Of a DNA stretch of 64,000 bases, positions 29,522-41,300 are shown piece by piece. A program made the position numbers and the translations under genes. This DNA comes from Pseudogymnoascus destructans. Taxonomy: Eukaryota > Ascomycota > Leotiomycetes > Thelebolales > Thelebolaceae. Positions within the stretch are counted from its first letter, which is position 1, and each line of letters begins with the position of its first letter. The notes under the pieces were generated by a model. The model saw only the letters and a program-made list of their open reading frames with translations, had not been told where the DNA came from and searched no databases. The DNA lies in the NCBI RefSeq assembly GCF_001641265.1, contig NW_020167520.1, positions 124,001-188,000 of the forward strand, read 5' to 3'.

Positions 29522-31612
29522 ATGGTAACCCGTGCTGCTGCCAAGCACGAGGCTGAGTTCCTTGGTCAGGCCATTGACGAAAAGCCTGTCTTGGTCGAGC
29601 AGTCAATTGTCTCCGCAGTGGCGAAGAAGCCAAAACGTGCTACCAAGAAGACCAGTTCAGTGTCAACTCAGGTTGCCACAAAATTCAAAGTGATATTCAA
29701 CTCGAAGTTGGACAACGAACTGGTGGTGGAGCCATTGTTGCCCGGAAGCGAGAACAATGTATTGTCAACCAACGTCCAAGCGCACAAAGGGACACAAGAC
29801 AAAGCCGATGGGGTTAATGGCATCATTTTGAAAACTCCGGCCAAGAGAAACCCCAGGAAGCGAAAGGTCGATGATGTCAATGGCGCAACTGTCAATGGCG
29901 AAATTGTCAAGGGAGGATGGGATGAGCTTCCCCACAACCTGGGCACTGCCGCTGCTGCCGACAACGCAACAGAAAGTCCCTCGCTGCCAATTACCCCGCC
30001 TGATTCTGTGACTCGCAAGAAGGCACACACTTCTCGGGCAAAGAAGAAGGTCGATGGTGCAGTTGCTGTCAAAGATGAGAAAATTGCAACTCCAGACCTT
30101 GAAGTAAAACAGGAAGAATCCCTGGAAAACACAAGTCAAGAGGATACTCAGACCAAACCGAAAGTCAGCAGGCGACGAGCTCCGAAGAAAAAGGCCAAAG
30201 GCACTAAGGTCTTGGCCGAGACCAACACTGCTGTCATTGAGCAAAATGAGTTGACCAACGGGTTCAAATCGGAAGAGATTGAGGACAAGAAAGCCGCTCC
30301 AAAACGCAAAAGAAAGGCTGCGGCCACAAAGACGGGAACTTCAGCCAAGAGAGCCAAACTACTGGAATCTGACGATGCCAACGACGCCGATGTCGAAGAC
30401 CAGAAACCCAAAAAGGCTCGGGCCTGCAGAGTAGCTAAGAAAGTTGACATATCCCAAGCTGTACAAGACCAGGTGGAAAAACTCATTGATGGAAATGAAA
30501 TTCTTAAAAAGGCCACGAAGCCCAGGAAGCCCAAGAAGAATAAATATGGACTTACCCCTGGAGTAACTCCGTATCCAGATTTCCTAATGCCCACGCTCGA
30601 AGCATGCCTGGAGGTGAAAAATCTTCTTTCTGAGGTACACGGTGTTGTTGAACAGCCAAAGGCAATCCCGCCTCCCTCTCTAGAGGTGACCGGTTGTGGA
30701 GAAGTTCCGTCTGTCCTCGATGCACTCATCCGGACTCGCCTTAGTGCAGCAACGACTAGCACAAACTCAGGATATGCTTTTGCAGGTCTAGTTTCCAAGT
30801 TTGGAATCCTCAAGGTGGGAATCGGAAAAGGCAGTGTAAACTGGAACAAGGTCCGCGAAGCCGACGTCAAGGATATCGAGGCTGCAATCAAGCGGGGCGG
30901 TCTAGGAAAGTCGAAGAGCATAGACATTAAAAAGATTCTCGACATGGTCCATGACGAAAATATAGCCCGTCGTGAAGCATTCCTCAAGGAAAAGGAGAGC
31001 GGCGAAAAGGCTAATGTTGTTGGTGGTGAAAGCTTTAAGCAGGGGCAGAAAGACATGGAGATCGCGGTCGCAGACAAAGAAATTCTTTCGCTACAGTACA
31101 TGCACGGCCTAACTCCAGACGAGGCAATGGAGGAGTTCACTAAGTACCCTGGAATAGGAGTTAAGACAGCCTCCTGTGTCATACTTTTCTGTCTCCGACG
31201 TCCAAGCTTTGCAGTCGATACTCATATCTTCCGGCTCTGCAGATGGCTGAAATGGATCCCCGAAAAGGCCACTAGAGACTCGGCTTTTAGTCACTGTGAG
31301 GTTCGCGTTCCCAATGAGTACAAATACAGCCTTCACCAGCTCTTTATTCGACACGGTAGAACTTGCGGCCGCTGCAGAGCCTCGACTTCGGAGACGAGCG
31401 AAGCTTGGAAGGAAACGGTCTGCCCAATTGACCACCTTGTTGAGAGGACTGGCTTGCGGAAGATTCTCAAACCGGTGGGTAAGATGAAGAAAAAGGAGAA
31501 CGGAAGTGAGGAGGATATTGATTCTGAGTTGAGCGAGCTTGACGAGGCGATATTTGGTGGTTATCCATGGAATGAGGCCGAGACAACTCCCGAGGTGGAA
31601 GGAGAAAAGTGA
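29522..31612 (+). CDS. HhH-GPD superfamily DNA glycosylase with long basic N-terminal region
   Basis: A single exon of 696 residues; the start is ATG in a GGCACC-ATG context. Residues 1-330 are Lys/Ala/Thr-rich, with several KKPK/PKRKRK-type nuclear localisation candidates, and are predicted disordered. The glycosylase fold follows (about 345-650). The helix-hairpin-helix is KYPGIGVKTASCVILF near residue 545, with the Lys of bifunctional EndoIII-type enzymes, and the catalytic Asp lies in FAVDTHIFRL. The usual [4Fe-4S] ligand set is not seen: CGRC is followed by only one further Cys, in VCPIDHL. A base-excision repair role in the nucleus follows from the family; the damaged base is unknown. 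It is not a clear NTH1 or OGG1 orthologue. Confidence 0.88.
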   Translation: MVTRAAAKHEAEFLGQAIDEKPVLVEQSIVSAVAKKPKRATKKTSSVSTQVATKFKVIFNSKLDNELVVEPLLPGSENNVLSTNVQAHKGTQDKADGVNGIILKTPAKRNPRKRKVDDVNGATVNGEIVKGGWDELPHNLGTAAAADNATESPSLPITPPDSVTRKKAHTSRAKKKVDGAVAVKDEKIATPDLEVKQEESLENTSQEDTQTKPKVSRRRAPKKKAKGTKVLAETNTAVIEQNELTNGFKSEEIEDKKAAPKRKRKAAATKTGTSAKRAKLLESDDANDADVEDQKPKKARACRVAKKVDISQAVQDQVEKLIDGNEILKKATKPRKPKKNKYGLTPGVTPYPDFLMPTLEACLEVKNLLSEVHGVVEQPKAIPPPSLEVTGCGEVPSVLDALIRTRLSAATTSTNSGYAFAGLVSKFGILKVGIGKGSVNWNKVREADVKDIEAAIKRGGLGKSKSIDIKKILDMVHDENIARREAFLKEKESGEKANVVGGESFKQGQKDMEIAVADKEILSLQYMHGLTPDEAMEEFTKYPGIGVKTASCVILFCLRRPSFAVDTHIFRLCRWLKWIPEKATRDSAFSHCEVRVPNEYKYSLHQLFIRHGRTCGRCRASTSETSEAWKETVCPIDHLVERTGLRKILKPVGKMKKKENGSEEDIDSELSELDEAIFGGYPWNEAETTPEVEGEK

Positions 31613-32321
31613 TGGTTCACATCCTACTATACGTTATGGCTACTTTGGCTCGTCCTGGGCATATATATACGAAGTATTGCTTTACAGATAACGAAGTCGG
31701 CGGATACTGGCCTGGGCATATATAAATAGCTCTTTGTTATCAGGTGCTGGTGGGGTTTGGAGTTGGCTCGGTTCTTCATACATTATTATAACTGCGCTGC
31801 ATTATCGCCTCCTCAATCCATCGAGGGTACGGTTGTCTCTATAGAGTTGGCATAAGTTAATACAGCTTTTTATGCCAAACACAGAGGTGATATGTATTTG
31901 TGAGCTGTCTGTGTTTTATTGATGTTGGTAGCAAAATAGTAATAGGACAACCAAAACAACCGAGGCAAAAATATGCAATTATCATTGACTTCCAGTTAGA
32001 GGAGAGTCTACCCAAGGATTTTCCTTCGAATATGACGCTATCTCATGCGCCAAATTCTAGATTCGTATCGCCCATCGCGACTTACTTGATATCCCCAGCC
32101 TGAAGGCTACCCGGAGCGGAGAAAATATTTACCCGCCCATCCCTTTTTATTTACCCAGAAAGGCCCAACCGACCCTGCCAGTTGCATGAGGGATTCTCAG
32201 ATTGGTCTGGAACAACTATCAAGTTCCAATTGCCTTTTACTCTCGTCCCTCCTCAACCCCAATATGTCAAGGCCATAGCGATCTCTTAATCGACATACCA
32301 GGAGAGGCGCGCAACGCAAAT
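31613..32321. other. Intergenic, ~710 bp
   Basis: 3' side of the glycosylase gene and promoter of the aldehyde dehydrogenase gene. The string CCTGGGCATATATA occurs twice (31654 and 31712). No gene recognised. Confidence 0.5.
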
Positions 32322-34249
32322 ATGGCTTCACTCGTGAGCAATGCGGGGGTTCGAGACGTTATTGAACGTATGATTGATGGGTCGCTGTGGGAGAATGAAT
32401 TGTGAGTATTTTAGTTTCGGGGATCAAACTATCTCTATACTCTGCGGATGCTAATACATTTGCTATTTTTAGAGAAACAAAGTTGCTTCAAGCCGCGGCA
32501 ACTGGACTATGCTTCACGATGCTATGCCTTTTCGGTGCCATCAAATTCACGAAGTGGTATACCTCCGAACCTGTTATTCCATACACAGTGTCGCCTCCGC
32601 AAAAATCGACCAACCCACCCCCGAACTGGGACGAGCCCTCGATCAAGCTTTCAGGCTCTTCAGCCATACACTGTTATGCTCCAGCGACAGGCGAGTTTCT
32701 AGGCCTCGTCAACCCTTCGACGGCCGCTGGTATCGACAGATCCATCCAGCAAGCCCAGGTTGCGCAGGAGAAATGGGCGCGGACGACATTCTCTCAGCGC
32801 CGACAGGTGCTCCGCACACTGCTGGCATTTATCCTGAAGAACCAAGAGGAGATATTGCGAATTGCGTGCCTCGACTCTGGAAAGACTATGATCGATGCAA
32901 CCCTTGGAGAGACGCTGACTACGGTCGAGAAGCTCCGTTGGACCATTTTACACGGCGAGAAGGCCTTGACACCGGAGAGACGTCCTACGAACCTCCTCAT
33001 GATGTACAAGGAAAACAAAGTATACTACGAGCCCCTCGGAGTCGTTGCCGCTTTGGTGTCATGGAACTATCCCTTCCACAACCTGATGGGGCCAATCATC
33101 TCTGCCATTTTCGCGGGTAATGGAATTGTCGTCAAGTCATCGGAGAACACCGCATGGAGCGCCAATTACTTTACTGTCATTGCACGAGGCGCATTGTCTG
33201 TCTGTGGACACGACCCGAATTTGGTCCAGACCGTCGTTTGCTGGCCACAAGTTGCCAACCATCTCACCTGCCACCCAGACATCGCGCATATTACCTTCAT
33301 TGGAAGTCGCCCAGTCGCGCACCACGTTGCTGCTAGCGCCGCAAAGGCACTGATTCCCGTGGTCGTCGAGCTTGGTGGCAAGGATGCTGCTATCGTTCTT
33401 GATTCCGCTGCGCCTGATATCCCACGAATCATTGAAATCCTCATGCGTGGTGTTTTCCAATCGTCTGGACAGAACTGTGTTGGTATTGAGCGTATTATTG
33501 CCGGTAACGCTGTCTACGACAAACTGATTACTCTCCTGGAAACACGCATACGCAAGATCCGCTTAGGCTCTGACCTTGACTCTGCACCTACTGAGAATGT
33601 CGACATGGGAGCTATGATTTCTCCTGCGTCATTCTCACGCCTTGAGGCTCTGGTTAAGTCGGCTGTTGCGGATGGTGCACGTCTCATTGTCGGTGGTCGT
33701 CGTTACGACCACCCCGTGTACAAACAAGGCAGCTACTTCCAGCCAACTCTTCTCGTCGACGTGACCGCCTCTATGGAGATCGCGAAAGAGGAATGTTTCG
33801 GCCCGATCTGCGTCGTGATGCGCGCCGCATCCGCAGCAGAAGCCGTCGAAATCGCCAACTCCCCCAACTTCGGCCTTGGTGCCTCCGTCTTCGGCGCCAA
33901 CGGATACGAGATTAACGAAGTTGCGCGCGCAGTGAAGAGCGGAATGGTGGCTGTCAACGACTTTGGCGCATACTATGCTGTTCAGTTGCCATTTGGTGGA
34001 GTGGGAGGCAGTGGCTACGGCCGCTTTGCAGGCGAGGAGGGCCTGAGGGGAATGTGCAACATCAAGGGAATTTGTCGGGATCGTTGGAGCTGGATGGGAG
34101 CCAAGACAGCTATTCCAGCTCCCCTGAGATACCCTATTCCCAGCACGAGGACGGGACGCAAGCTAGTAACGGCCATTGTGGACCTGGGATATCAACCTGG
34201 GGTGTGGGCCAAGGTTAAGGCTTTGGGGAGGTTGATCCGCAATTCATAA
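32322..34249 (+). CDS. MSC7: Membrane-anchored aldehyde dehydrogenase (yeast Msc7 family)
   Basis: Exons 32322-32401 and 32473-34249 give 618 residues. The N-terminus has a hydrophobic segment (LCFTMLCLFGAIKF, ~35-50), which suggests an ER or other endomembrane anchor, as in yeast Msc7. The ALDH core shows VSWNYPFHN, the general-base Glu in VVELGGKDA (~325), the catalytic Cys in SSGQNCVGIE (~361), KEECFGP and FGLGASVF, and the C-terminal LPFGGVGGSGYGRF. The enzyme should oxidise an aldehyde to an acid with NAD(P); the substrate is unknown, a fatty aldehyde being a guess from the anchor and the neighbouring acyl-CoA synthetase. It is convergent with that gene, with 156 bp between stops. Confidence 0.92.
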
Positions 34250-34405
34250 TGCTTAGATAGATGTAAACTTATTCTCCTATCCAATTACATAATTCTAATT
34301 ATGTTGGAGTAAAAAGTGGTACACTTTGTCCGTTCGTTGAGTCAACCTATGTTACTTACTATAAACAGCTACCTTCTATCCTTTATCCTATATGTCGCTC
34401 GTTCT

Positions 34406-36754
34406 TTACAATCTCGCTTTCCCGGAATTCAAACTATCCCAATGGCTTGGCGTGAATGGCTGGTATGTTTTCCCGCCTGCCTCGGTCCAAACGATCTCAT
34501 CTCCCTTGTAGACCTTTGCTGGGTCGACTCCCTCATCCCGCAGAGGAACCTTGTTCTGCTTGTTGTTGTGGATTGGCGTCATGTTCTGGACGATTCGGAG
34601 GAAAATTGGCACAGCGTATTTTGGGAGGTGGGTTCGAGTGTGTCTGTAGAAGGTCAGCAACGGGAACGGTTAAAATTCGTATCTGAGGGGGTCTTACTGG
34701 AGTAATGCTGCGTAGTCAAAACTACCCCGCGCAGCAGGATCAATGTAGATGGCTGCACACCCGGCTAGAACGATGTTAGCTTTGATCTTAGAATGGCATC
34801 CCTCAATATGACTTACCACGACCATCATGGTTTGGCAGTTGAACACCATAGACGTTCGCCTCTACAACACCCGGGAACCTGCCAATAACCTCAGATACCT
34901 CCGCGGTGCTGACATTCTCTCCCTTCCATCTGAAAGTATCACCAAGACGGTCCAGGAAGAACCACCGGCCGTCATCAGTCCGTCTCAACGCGTCTCCAGA
35001 GCGGTACCACAAGTCACCCTTCTGGAAGACGTCACGAATGAACTTCTTCTCCGTGGCAGCGGGGTTGTTGTGGTAGCCCTGGAATGCCTCCTCGCTGGGC
35101 ACGGCGACGAGCACCTCTCCGCCCACATCGTATGGTTCCCTGATGGCGAATCCAGTCTTAGGATCGCGTAGGAGGTCTCCAGTGCCTGTATCACCACGAA
35201 CTGGGACGAATGTGTCTCGAAGCAGATGGCGGCGAAGAATGCCGTGGTGTCCAACGGATGTTGCGAGATAATCACCTCTGCAGTGGTTGACCAGACCAAA
35301 GACTCCCTCCGTAGAGTTGAAAAACTCGATGATCTCCGTGATGCCAAAGCGGTCACGGAACTTGATCCAGACATCAGGTCGGAGGCCGTTTCCGTTCATT
35401 CCTCGGACTTCGTTCTGGAGGTCAAGTGGCGATGGGGGTGCAGCCAACAAGTATCGTGCAGTTTCTCCGACGTAGGTGATCCATGTTGAACGAGAGTCGC
35501 GCACGTCAACCCAGAATTGGCTTGTGCTAAATTTCTTGCCAACGCAGAGAGTTATCCCATTACAAAGTACGTTAAGAGCTGCGCAGCCGCCAGTACCGTG
35601 GTAAAATGGCATGCAGTCGTACCAACGGTCTGAATCCACAGTCCATGCTATCCCGGCTTTGCGCTGAAAAAGAAGTTAGCATGAGTATACAACGAGGGTT
35701 AAGGTGACTTACTTGTAAGCAAACCATGTACATTCTGTCTATGTTGAACTGGCAACCTTTGGGCAATCCGGTGGTACCGCTTTCCGAGTGTTAGCTGGGC
35801 CAATAGTCTTGCGAGGGTGGACTCACCTTGTGTATAGTAAGCACATTGGATCACTACCTTCCACATTGTCACGTAGTTCGTTTCCTGGTCTTTGCGCTGG
35901 TAGCGTAACAATGACGCTCTTTACATCCTCTAGATTCACACATCTCATGTTCAGCTGTCCCTCGATCACCGACTTGGATTCGTTGATTCTCGCTTGAAGG
36001 GCCTCGTCGGCATCAACCAGAAGTATAGTTGCTCCGCTGATCTTGAGGCAATGCACAAGTGCCTCGCCTGCAAGGTTGTAGTTGATCAGGGCAGGCGCAG
36101 CCCCAACAGACCACAGGGCAAGCCAGATTAGCATGAACTCGGGAGAATTCTGAAGGTAGACTCCAACGAGGTCTTTGGGCTTAACGCCCTCGGCCAGAAA
36201 CCACTGGGCGTATTGGTGGACGCGATCGTAGGCCTGCGTCCAGGTGTAACATCCTTCGCGGGACCATATACACTCCTCATTGCCTTTTCGCAGCGCGCTT
36301 TCCTCCCAGAGGTAGTAGAGACTGGCCTGCTTCTTCGCCACTACGTATGGTCAGATGTGAAGTCTTTGATAGCAAAGAGTAAATACCAGCTTCATCCCAA
36401 ATCTGCCCGCCACGTTTAAAGCCCTTCAACGCTGTTATATCAGCCCCAATTCCAGTTTTGGCATCGATGTACATGGCGGCAGCAGTGGTGCCAGCAACCA
36501 CTGCGGCTGCTGCGGCTGTTCCATATTGAAGTTAGCATCGCGGAAATTTGATACACAATAGTATTATAAAAGGGCTTGATTCATTCTGTCCAGATACTAT
36601 CATATCATATCCCACATATTAATCATCAACGGCTCCCGACCCCCTGGAACTCCGCTGACAATGTTATGTTGGTGACCTGGACAAGAATGGCTGTGGTGGG
36701 GTGCGCCAGTTGGGGCAAACGTGGGGAAGTGTGGGGAAGCGTACCGAAAGCCAT
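34406..36754 (-). CDS. FAT1: Very-long-chain acyl-CoA synthetase / fatty acid transporter (FATP, Fat1 family)
   Basis: Seven exons join in frame: 36754-36745 (10 nt), 36515-36387, 36340-35827, 35779-35713, 35663-34817, 34764-34698 and 34643-34406, giving 623 residues. The N-terminus is an Ala/Val hydrophobic segment (membrane anchor). The AMP-binding motif YTSGTTGLPKGCQF spans the third intron (~215-228); the FATP signature RLGDTFRWKGENVSTAEV and PKYAVPIFLR follow. Such proteins activate very-long-chain fatty acids with CoA and couple import at the plasma membrane, lipid droplets or peroxisomes. FATP-like genes of filamentous fungi often lie in several copies; which one this is cannot be told. 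The 10-nt first exon (MAF plus one base) is supported by its donor GTACGC and the CTAAC/CAG acceptor. Confidence 0.93.
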
Positions 36755-37286
36755 GTTCAGCAAAGGAGATGTCTTATTCCGAGGCGAATACGACGAGAGA
36801 GTATATAACGATGTAGAATATACAGAACTGGGAAGGACCAATTTCGAAATAAAACAAGCAGTATGAAGTTTGAAATGGCCATCCATCTCTCTTTATTGAT
36901 CTCAAAGCGATCAAGGTGTGCACTAACCTACAGAGACTAGTGCGCCGAGGTCCATCACTGAGGCTACAATAACCACGGCTAAGACGCAGCTAAACCCCGC
37001 ATAACGCATACCTTGACGATGTTTTTGGTCTTTGGGGTGCAGCTATACGTATGTTATGCACTCCAATAATTTATGAATCTTACATTTATAGGCTCGGTGC
37101 TCGGCGGTGCTCGGTGCTCGGTGCTCGGTATTTATTAGTTATTCGCTATATCGTTACTTTCGTCAACCCCCCCATGTCAGGAGCGCTAGCTAGAATACAA
37201 TTCCATCCCAACGCCAGGCCATCCCCCCTTTCTCCGCAAAGCTAATCCATATCTCACCGCCTCAGATCTAATTCCCCGGTGGGGGT
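36755..37286. promoter_or_regulatory. Upstream region of FAT1, 3' region of YIF1
   Basis: A 532-bp region. It contains TGCTCGG tandem units at about 37091-37128, directly repeated four to five times. No gene recognised. Confidence 0.5.
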
Positions 37287-38420
37287 TTATGGTCGGCTCA
37301 GTGCCCACATAAAAACGAACTGGACAATGTAGCTGTACAGAAAGAGGAACTGGGTTCGACGGTTTTTCTGTGACCGTGCAACCGTATGCATAGCCCCTCT
37401 GGAATTGTCCGTCGAGTTCTCTGGAAGGAGAACGTATTTGAGGGAGCGTAGCTAATTTCTGGTTAGAGAGAGTGCAATTCCTAGGTCGGGTCTTGACTTA
37501 CCAAGAAGAACGCGTTTGCTAAGAATGTGTAACCGAATATCGTCCACCCCGCCCATCCTCCGGTGCCTTGGCCTCTGTTTATTATTTCGCTGAGGACAAG
37601 CGTGACAATGATGCCAACAAATTTATATCCTGAATAGGCCACTAAATCAAGCAACTGCGAGTCGTTTGATATCGAAAGCAGATAGCTTCCTAGCTTGAGA
37701 CCCAGGATCTCCAGGAATACAATGGCGAAGGCGGCCGACGCTGTGTAGCCAAGTAATTCAGGCTGGAACGCACCACGCAGGCCGGCGAGGAGAGTAGACA
37801 ACAGAATGTATGTGACAAAAGCCATAACTGTCACAATGTCAATGAGAGCACTGGTTGGGGGCGCAATAGCTTCCTCTTACCTGGAATATACATATCCGGG
37901 CTGTTTAGATCTTCTCTTGGGGGCAGAAACCAGCCCTCTTGTCCATTCGGTCCAATTGTTTGCTTTCGGGACCATGGCTTGTGTCTCCAAGGGAAGAGCA
38001 CCAGGAACAATTTATTGACAACGTAAGAGTTCGAGACATCGAAGTAATGCTTGAGAGCTGGGACATTAATGTAGCGATTGAACTGCTGCACGTTAGCTTC
38101 TGTAAGAATAACTTTGTCTACCCTCTTACATTTTGCTCGACGTATTCCTGTCCATGTTTCAAAGCTGTTTGGCCGACTTGGAATCCCATCTGAGCTGTCT
38201 GGTCGTTCATAAACCCCCCATACGCGCCAAATGCGTGGCTAGGAGCTGCTGCTCCAGGGCCAGCTTGCTGTTGATAGGGATTGCCATATCCTGACTGTTG
38301 CTGGGGGACTGGCGGGGGAGGGGAGCGGAGCTGAGGTACGGTCGAAACATGCTGGGGGACTGGATGATGTAAAGGTGGCGAATTTGGAGGGGGGGGTTGC
38401 CCATATGTAGGTCGTTGCAT
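37287..38420 (-). CDS. YIF1: YIF1-family (Hrf1) ER-Golgi transport protein
   Basis: Exons 38420-38130, 38082-37881, 37827-37502 and 37451-37287 give 327 residues. The N-terminal ~95 residues are Pro/Gln-rich and cytosolic. The conserved part is VEQNFNRYINVPALKHYFDVSNSYV across the first junction, LFPWRHKPW, PREDLNSPDMYIP, then five hydrophobic helices (VMAFVTYILLSTLLAGL to the last, FVFMWALSRP). The last exon carries LRSLKYVLLPENS and QKNRRTQFLF, standard for the family. YIF1 pairs with YIP1 and Rab GTPases in COPII vesicle fusion and Golgi structure. It is divergent from the SRP receptor gene across 260 bp. Confidence 0.95.
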
Positions 38421-38680
38421 GATGAAGCTTTATAGAGTATATCGGAATGGTTGTTTCAAGTAGATATGTCAAAAGACAAGAATCGCCGCCTAGAGCTGCT
38501 TGAAGGTTGCCAGTAGTTTGTTTACACGTCTTGAAATGTGTTCGTGGATAGTTAAGGGGGAGCTTTACCTGGTTAGGCGAATTTTCTGCCACCGCCTTCC
38601 CTCATACATCTTCAGTAATAGATGATAAGTGTCACTGATGGAAGGGATAAGAACATCTTGAATAGAGCGCCGAATTCACG

Positions 38681-40909
38681 ATGTTGGATACCTTTGAGAT
38701 CATCACAACTTCCGGTGTTGTGTTGTGGTCAAGGACATACACTCCGACTAGCCCAGCTATTATCAACGGCCTCATCAAGAATGTCTTCATCGAGGAGCGC
38801 ACACGTGCCGGTGGCGCTGGTGCTTCAGACGACATTTCTGCCGCCAATAACCCCCCTTACAAGCACGACCAGCATACTCTAAAATGGACGACAGTGAAGG
38901 AGCTAAATTTGATCTTTGTTGTGAGTAAATTGGAAGCAGCCATATATACATGTTCTAATTGCGCATATAGGCTGTGTACAGATCACTCCTCCACCTTTCC
39001 TGGATCGACAAACTCGTGGACAATATAAAGACTCTATTTGTGGACCTCTATGGCGACCAGCTTAGAAGGCCGCATACCACTGGTGTTGAGTGCCATTTTG
39101 ACAAATATTTCGACCAGCAAATTAGGGAACTAGAGGCTACTGCGGCAACTCACGACTTATCAGTACCGTCAACCCCGCCTCATTTCGACCAAAAACTGGC
39201 TCCGGGAGACGATGAGCCACCCCCCATTCCCGGCGTTCTATCACGAGGTATGCCACCTGTTACAACTCGACTATAACTCTAGAAAAAGCTAATTTTTTAA
39301 TAGGCCAATCGAGACAAGCCAACTTGACATCCAGCGAATCCACACCCATTGCCACTCCAGACACCTCGAGGCCTTCAACTCCATCCAGCCATATACTAAC
39401 AACGAAAGGTGGACCAGGAGGGAAAATATCTAGGCGGGCACGGAAAACAAATCTTGTTTCATCGGGGGACGAGGCTTCGCGAAAAGGCAAGGGAGGGAAG
39501 GCCCCCACTGCCAAAAAGGGCCGCCGCTGGGACGCAGACGGTAATGCTGATGAGGATGATGACACCCAGTTGGATTATTCTATTCCGTCAATTGATGTCA
39601 CAAATGATGGGGAGGCGGAAGGCAGCGGTTTGCCCGGGGCTATGGAGGCTGTTGATCAGGAATCGTGGGGCTCCAGGACAGGGAAGGGCCAGTTTGTCTT
39701 GAAAGATCTCGACGATCAAGTTCACGCTATATTGTCCTCTGCCGACTCAAAAAAGGCTGCCACAACCACTGCGCCATCTGGCATCGTTGGGTCCAGTTTG
39801 TCAGCTATCGGGGGGCTGTTCAGAAATGTTGTTGGAGGCAAGGTGTTGTCGAAAGCAGACCTTGACAAGGCCATGAAGGGAATGGAAGACCATCTCCTGA
39901 AGAAGAATGTTGCTCGTGAAGCCGCGATGCGTTTATGTGAGGGTGTGGAGAGGGAACTGATCGGGACCAAGACTGGGAACTTTGAGAGCACAGAGGCGAG
40001 GATTCGCGCCGCGATGGAAGTATCCCTCCAAAAGATCCTAACCCCCTCAACATCCCTCGACCTCCTCCGCGAAATCGACGACGTAACATCACCCTCTACC
40101 GTCTCGCTCAAGAAAGCTCGCCCCTATGTCATCTCCATCGTCGGCGTCAACGGCGTCGGGAAATCTACCAACCTATCCAAGATCTGCTTCTTCCTTCTAC
40201 AAAACAAGTACAAAGTCCTCGTCGTCGCCTGCGACACCTTTCGCTCCGGTGCCGTGGAGCAGCTTGCTGTCCATGTGCGCAACTTGAAGGAGTTGAGCGC
40301 GAGAGAGGGGGGACAGGTGGAGCTCTACCAGAAGGGGTATGGCAAGGATGCGGCGAGTGTTGCGAAGGATGCGATTACGTTTGCGGCGCAGGAGAAGTTC
40401 GATGTGGTTCTGATTGATACTGCTGGACGGCGCCATAATGACCAGGTGAGTTCGCAAGGGAGTTTGTGTGGATGAAGCTAATATGCGTAGCGTTTGATGT
40501 CCTCGTTGGAGAAGTTTGCAAAGTTTGCGAACCCTGATAAACTCCTGATGGTTGGTGAGGCATTGGTGGGCACTGATTCTGTTGCGCAAGCAAGGAACTT
40601 CAATGCTGCATTTGGTGCTACTCGCAGGCTGGATGGATTTATTATATCGAAGTGCGACACCGTTGGGGATATGGTAAGTTCTCTCCCCGAAACCATATGT
40701 CCCTTCCGACTAACATCTCCTAGATTGGAACTCTTGTGTCCATGGTGCATGCATCGGGAACACCCGTTCTATTCGTGGGTATGTGATAGATTCCATTCCG
40801 CCGATGATGACAACATACTAATTTACTTATAGGTGTCGGGCAGCACTACTCTGACATTAGGAGCTTGAACGTCAAATGGGCAGTCGACAAGCTGTTGAGT
40901 CCAGTCTAG
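38681..40909 (+). CDS. SRP101: Signal recognition particle receptor subunit alpha
   Basis: Exons 38681-38920, 38971-39247, 39304-40445, 40491-40673, 40724-40778 and 40833-40909 give 657 residues. The N-terminal SRX domain (1-165) starts with the longin-like ITTSGVVLWSRTY, binds SRP receptor beta and anchors the protein to the ER. A charged linker follows (~175-290). The NG domain has the four-helix N part and a SRP-type GTPase: VGVNGVGKSTNLSK (G1, ~452), ACDTFRSGAVEQL, IDTAGRRHND (G3, ~543), ISKCDTVGDM (G4) and FVGVGQHYSDI. The protein docks ribosome-SRP complexes at the ER membrane in co-translational targeting. Confidence 0.96.
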
Positions 40910-41300
40910 TTCTCAAGTTCTCAATGTAATATAGGCAACTATCTTCACGTAGTGCAGGTGGATGCTTGCAATGATATATGTATTATCCAACCCGTTCATT
41001 GACAATATACTTTCAGTGAGATTTTCCTTTTGTACGGACCGAGATAGTCCTGGTGATACTTGAGGCTACTAAATGCGCCAACTATGCTTGTATACATGCC
41101 CCGTGGCATCCTGGGTCGTAGGGAATTCAAGTACATAACTCCGGGCAGTCCTATCCTACACTTGCACCGGAAATCCGACCAGGCATTGTGGCTGTTAGCC
41201 CCGACAGACAACTTTATCGGCCTGGCATTGGCTCCGAGATTCCCCGTGCAGATTCTCGTGCCTCCTATCCCACAACTGAGAACCGACTCTGCATACTCAT
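40910..41300. other. Convergent 3' intergenic region
   Basis: 391 bp between the ends of the SRP receptor and RRP43 genes. No gene recognised. Confidence 0.5.

Noticed and set aside
30148..31182. Long open frame antisense to the glycosylase gene
   Set aside because: Ser/Leu/Phe-rich shadow of a Lys/Glu-rich coding strand.
32322..36754. Lipid or secondary-metabolite gene cluster (aldehyde dehydrogenase plus acyl-CoA synthetase)
   Set aside because: The two genes are convergent housekeeping types, flanked by unrelated genes; no synthase, P450 or transporter of a cluster is near.
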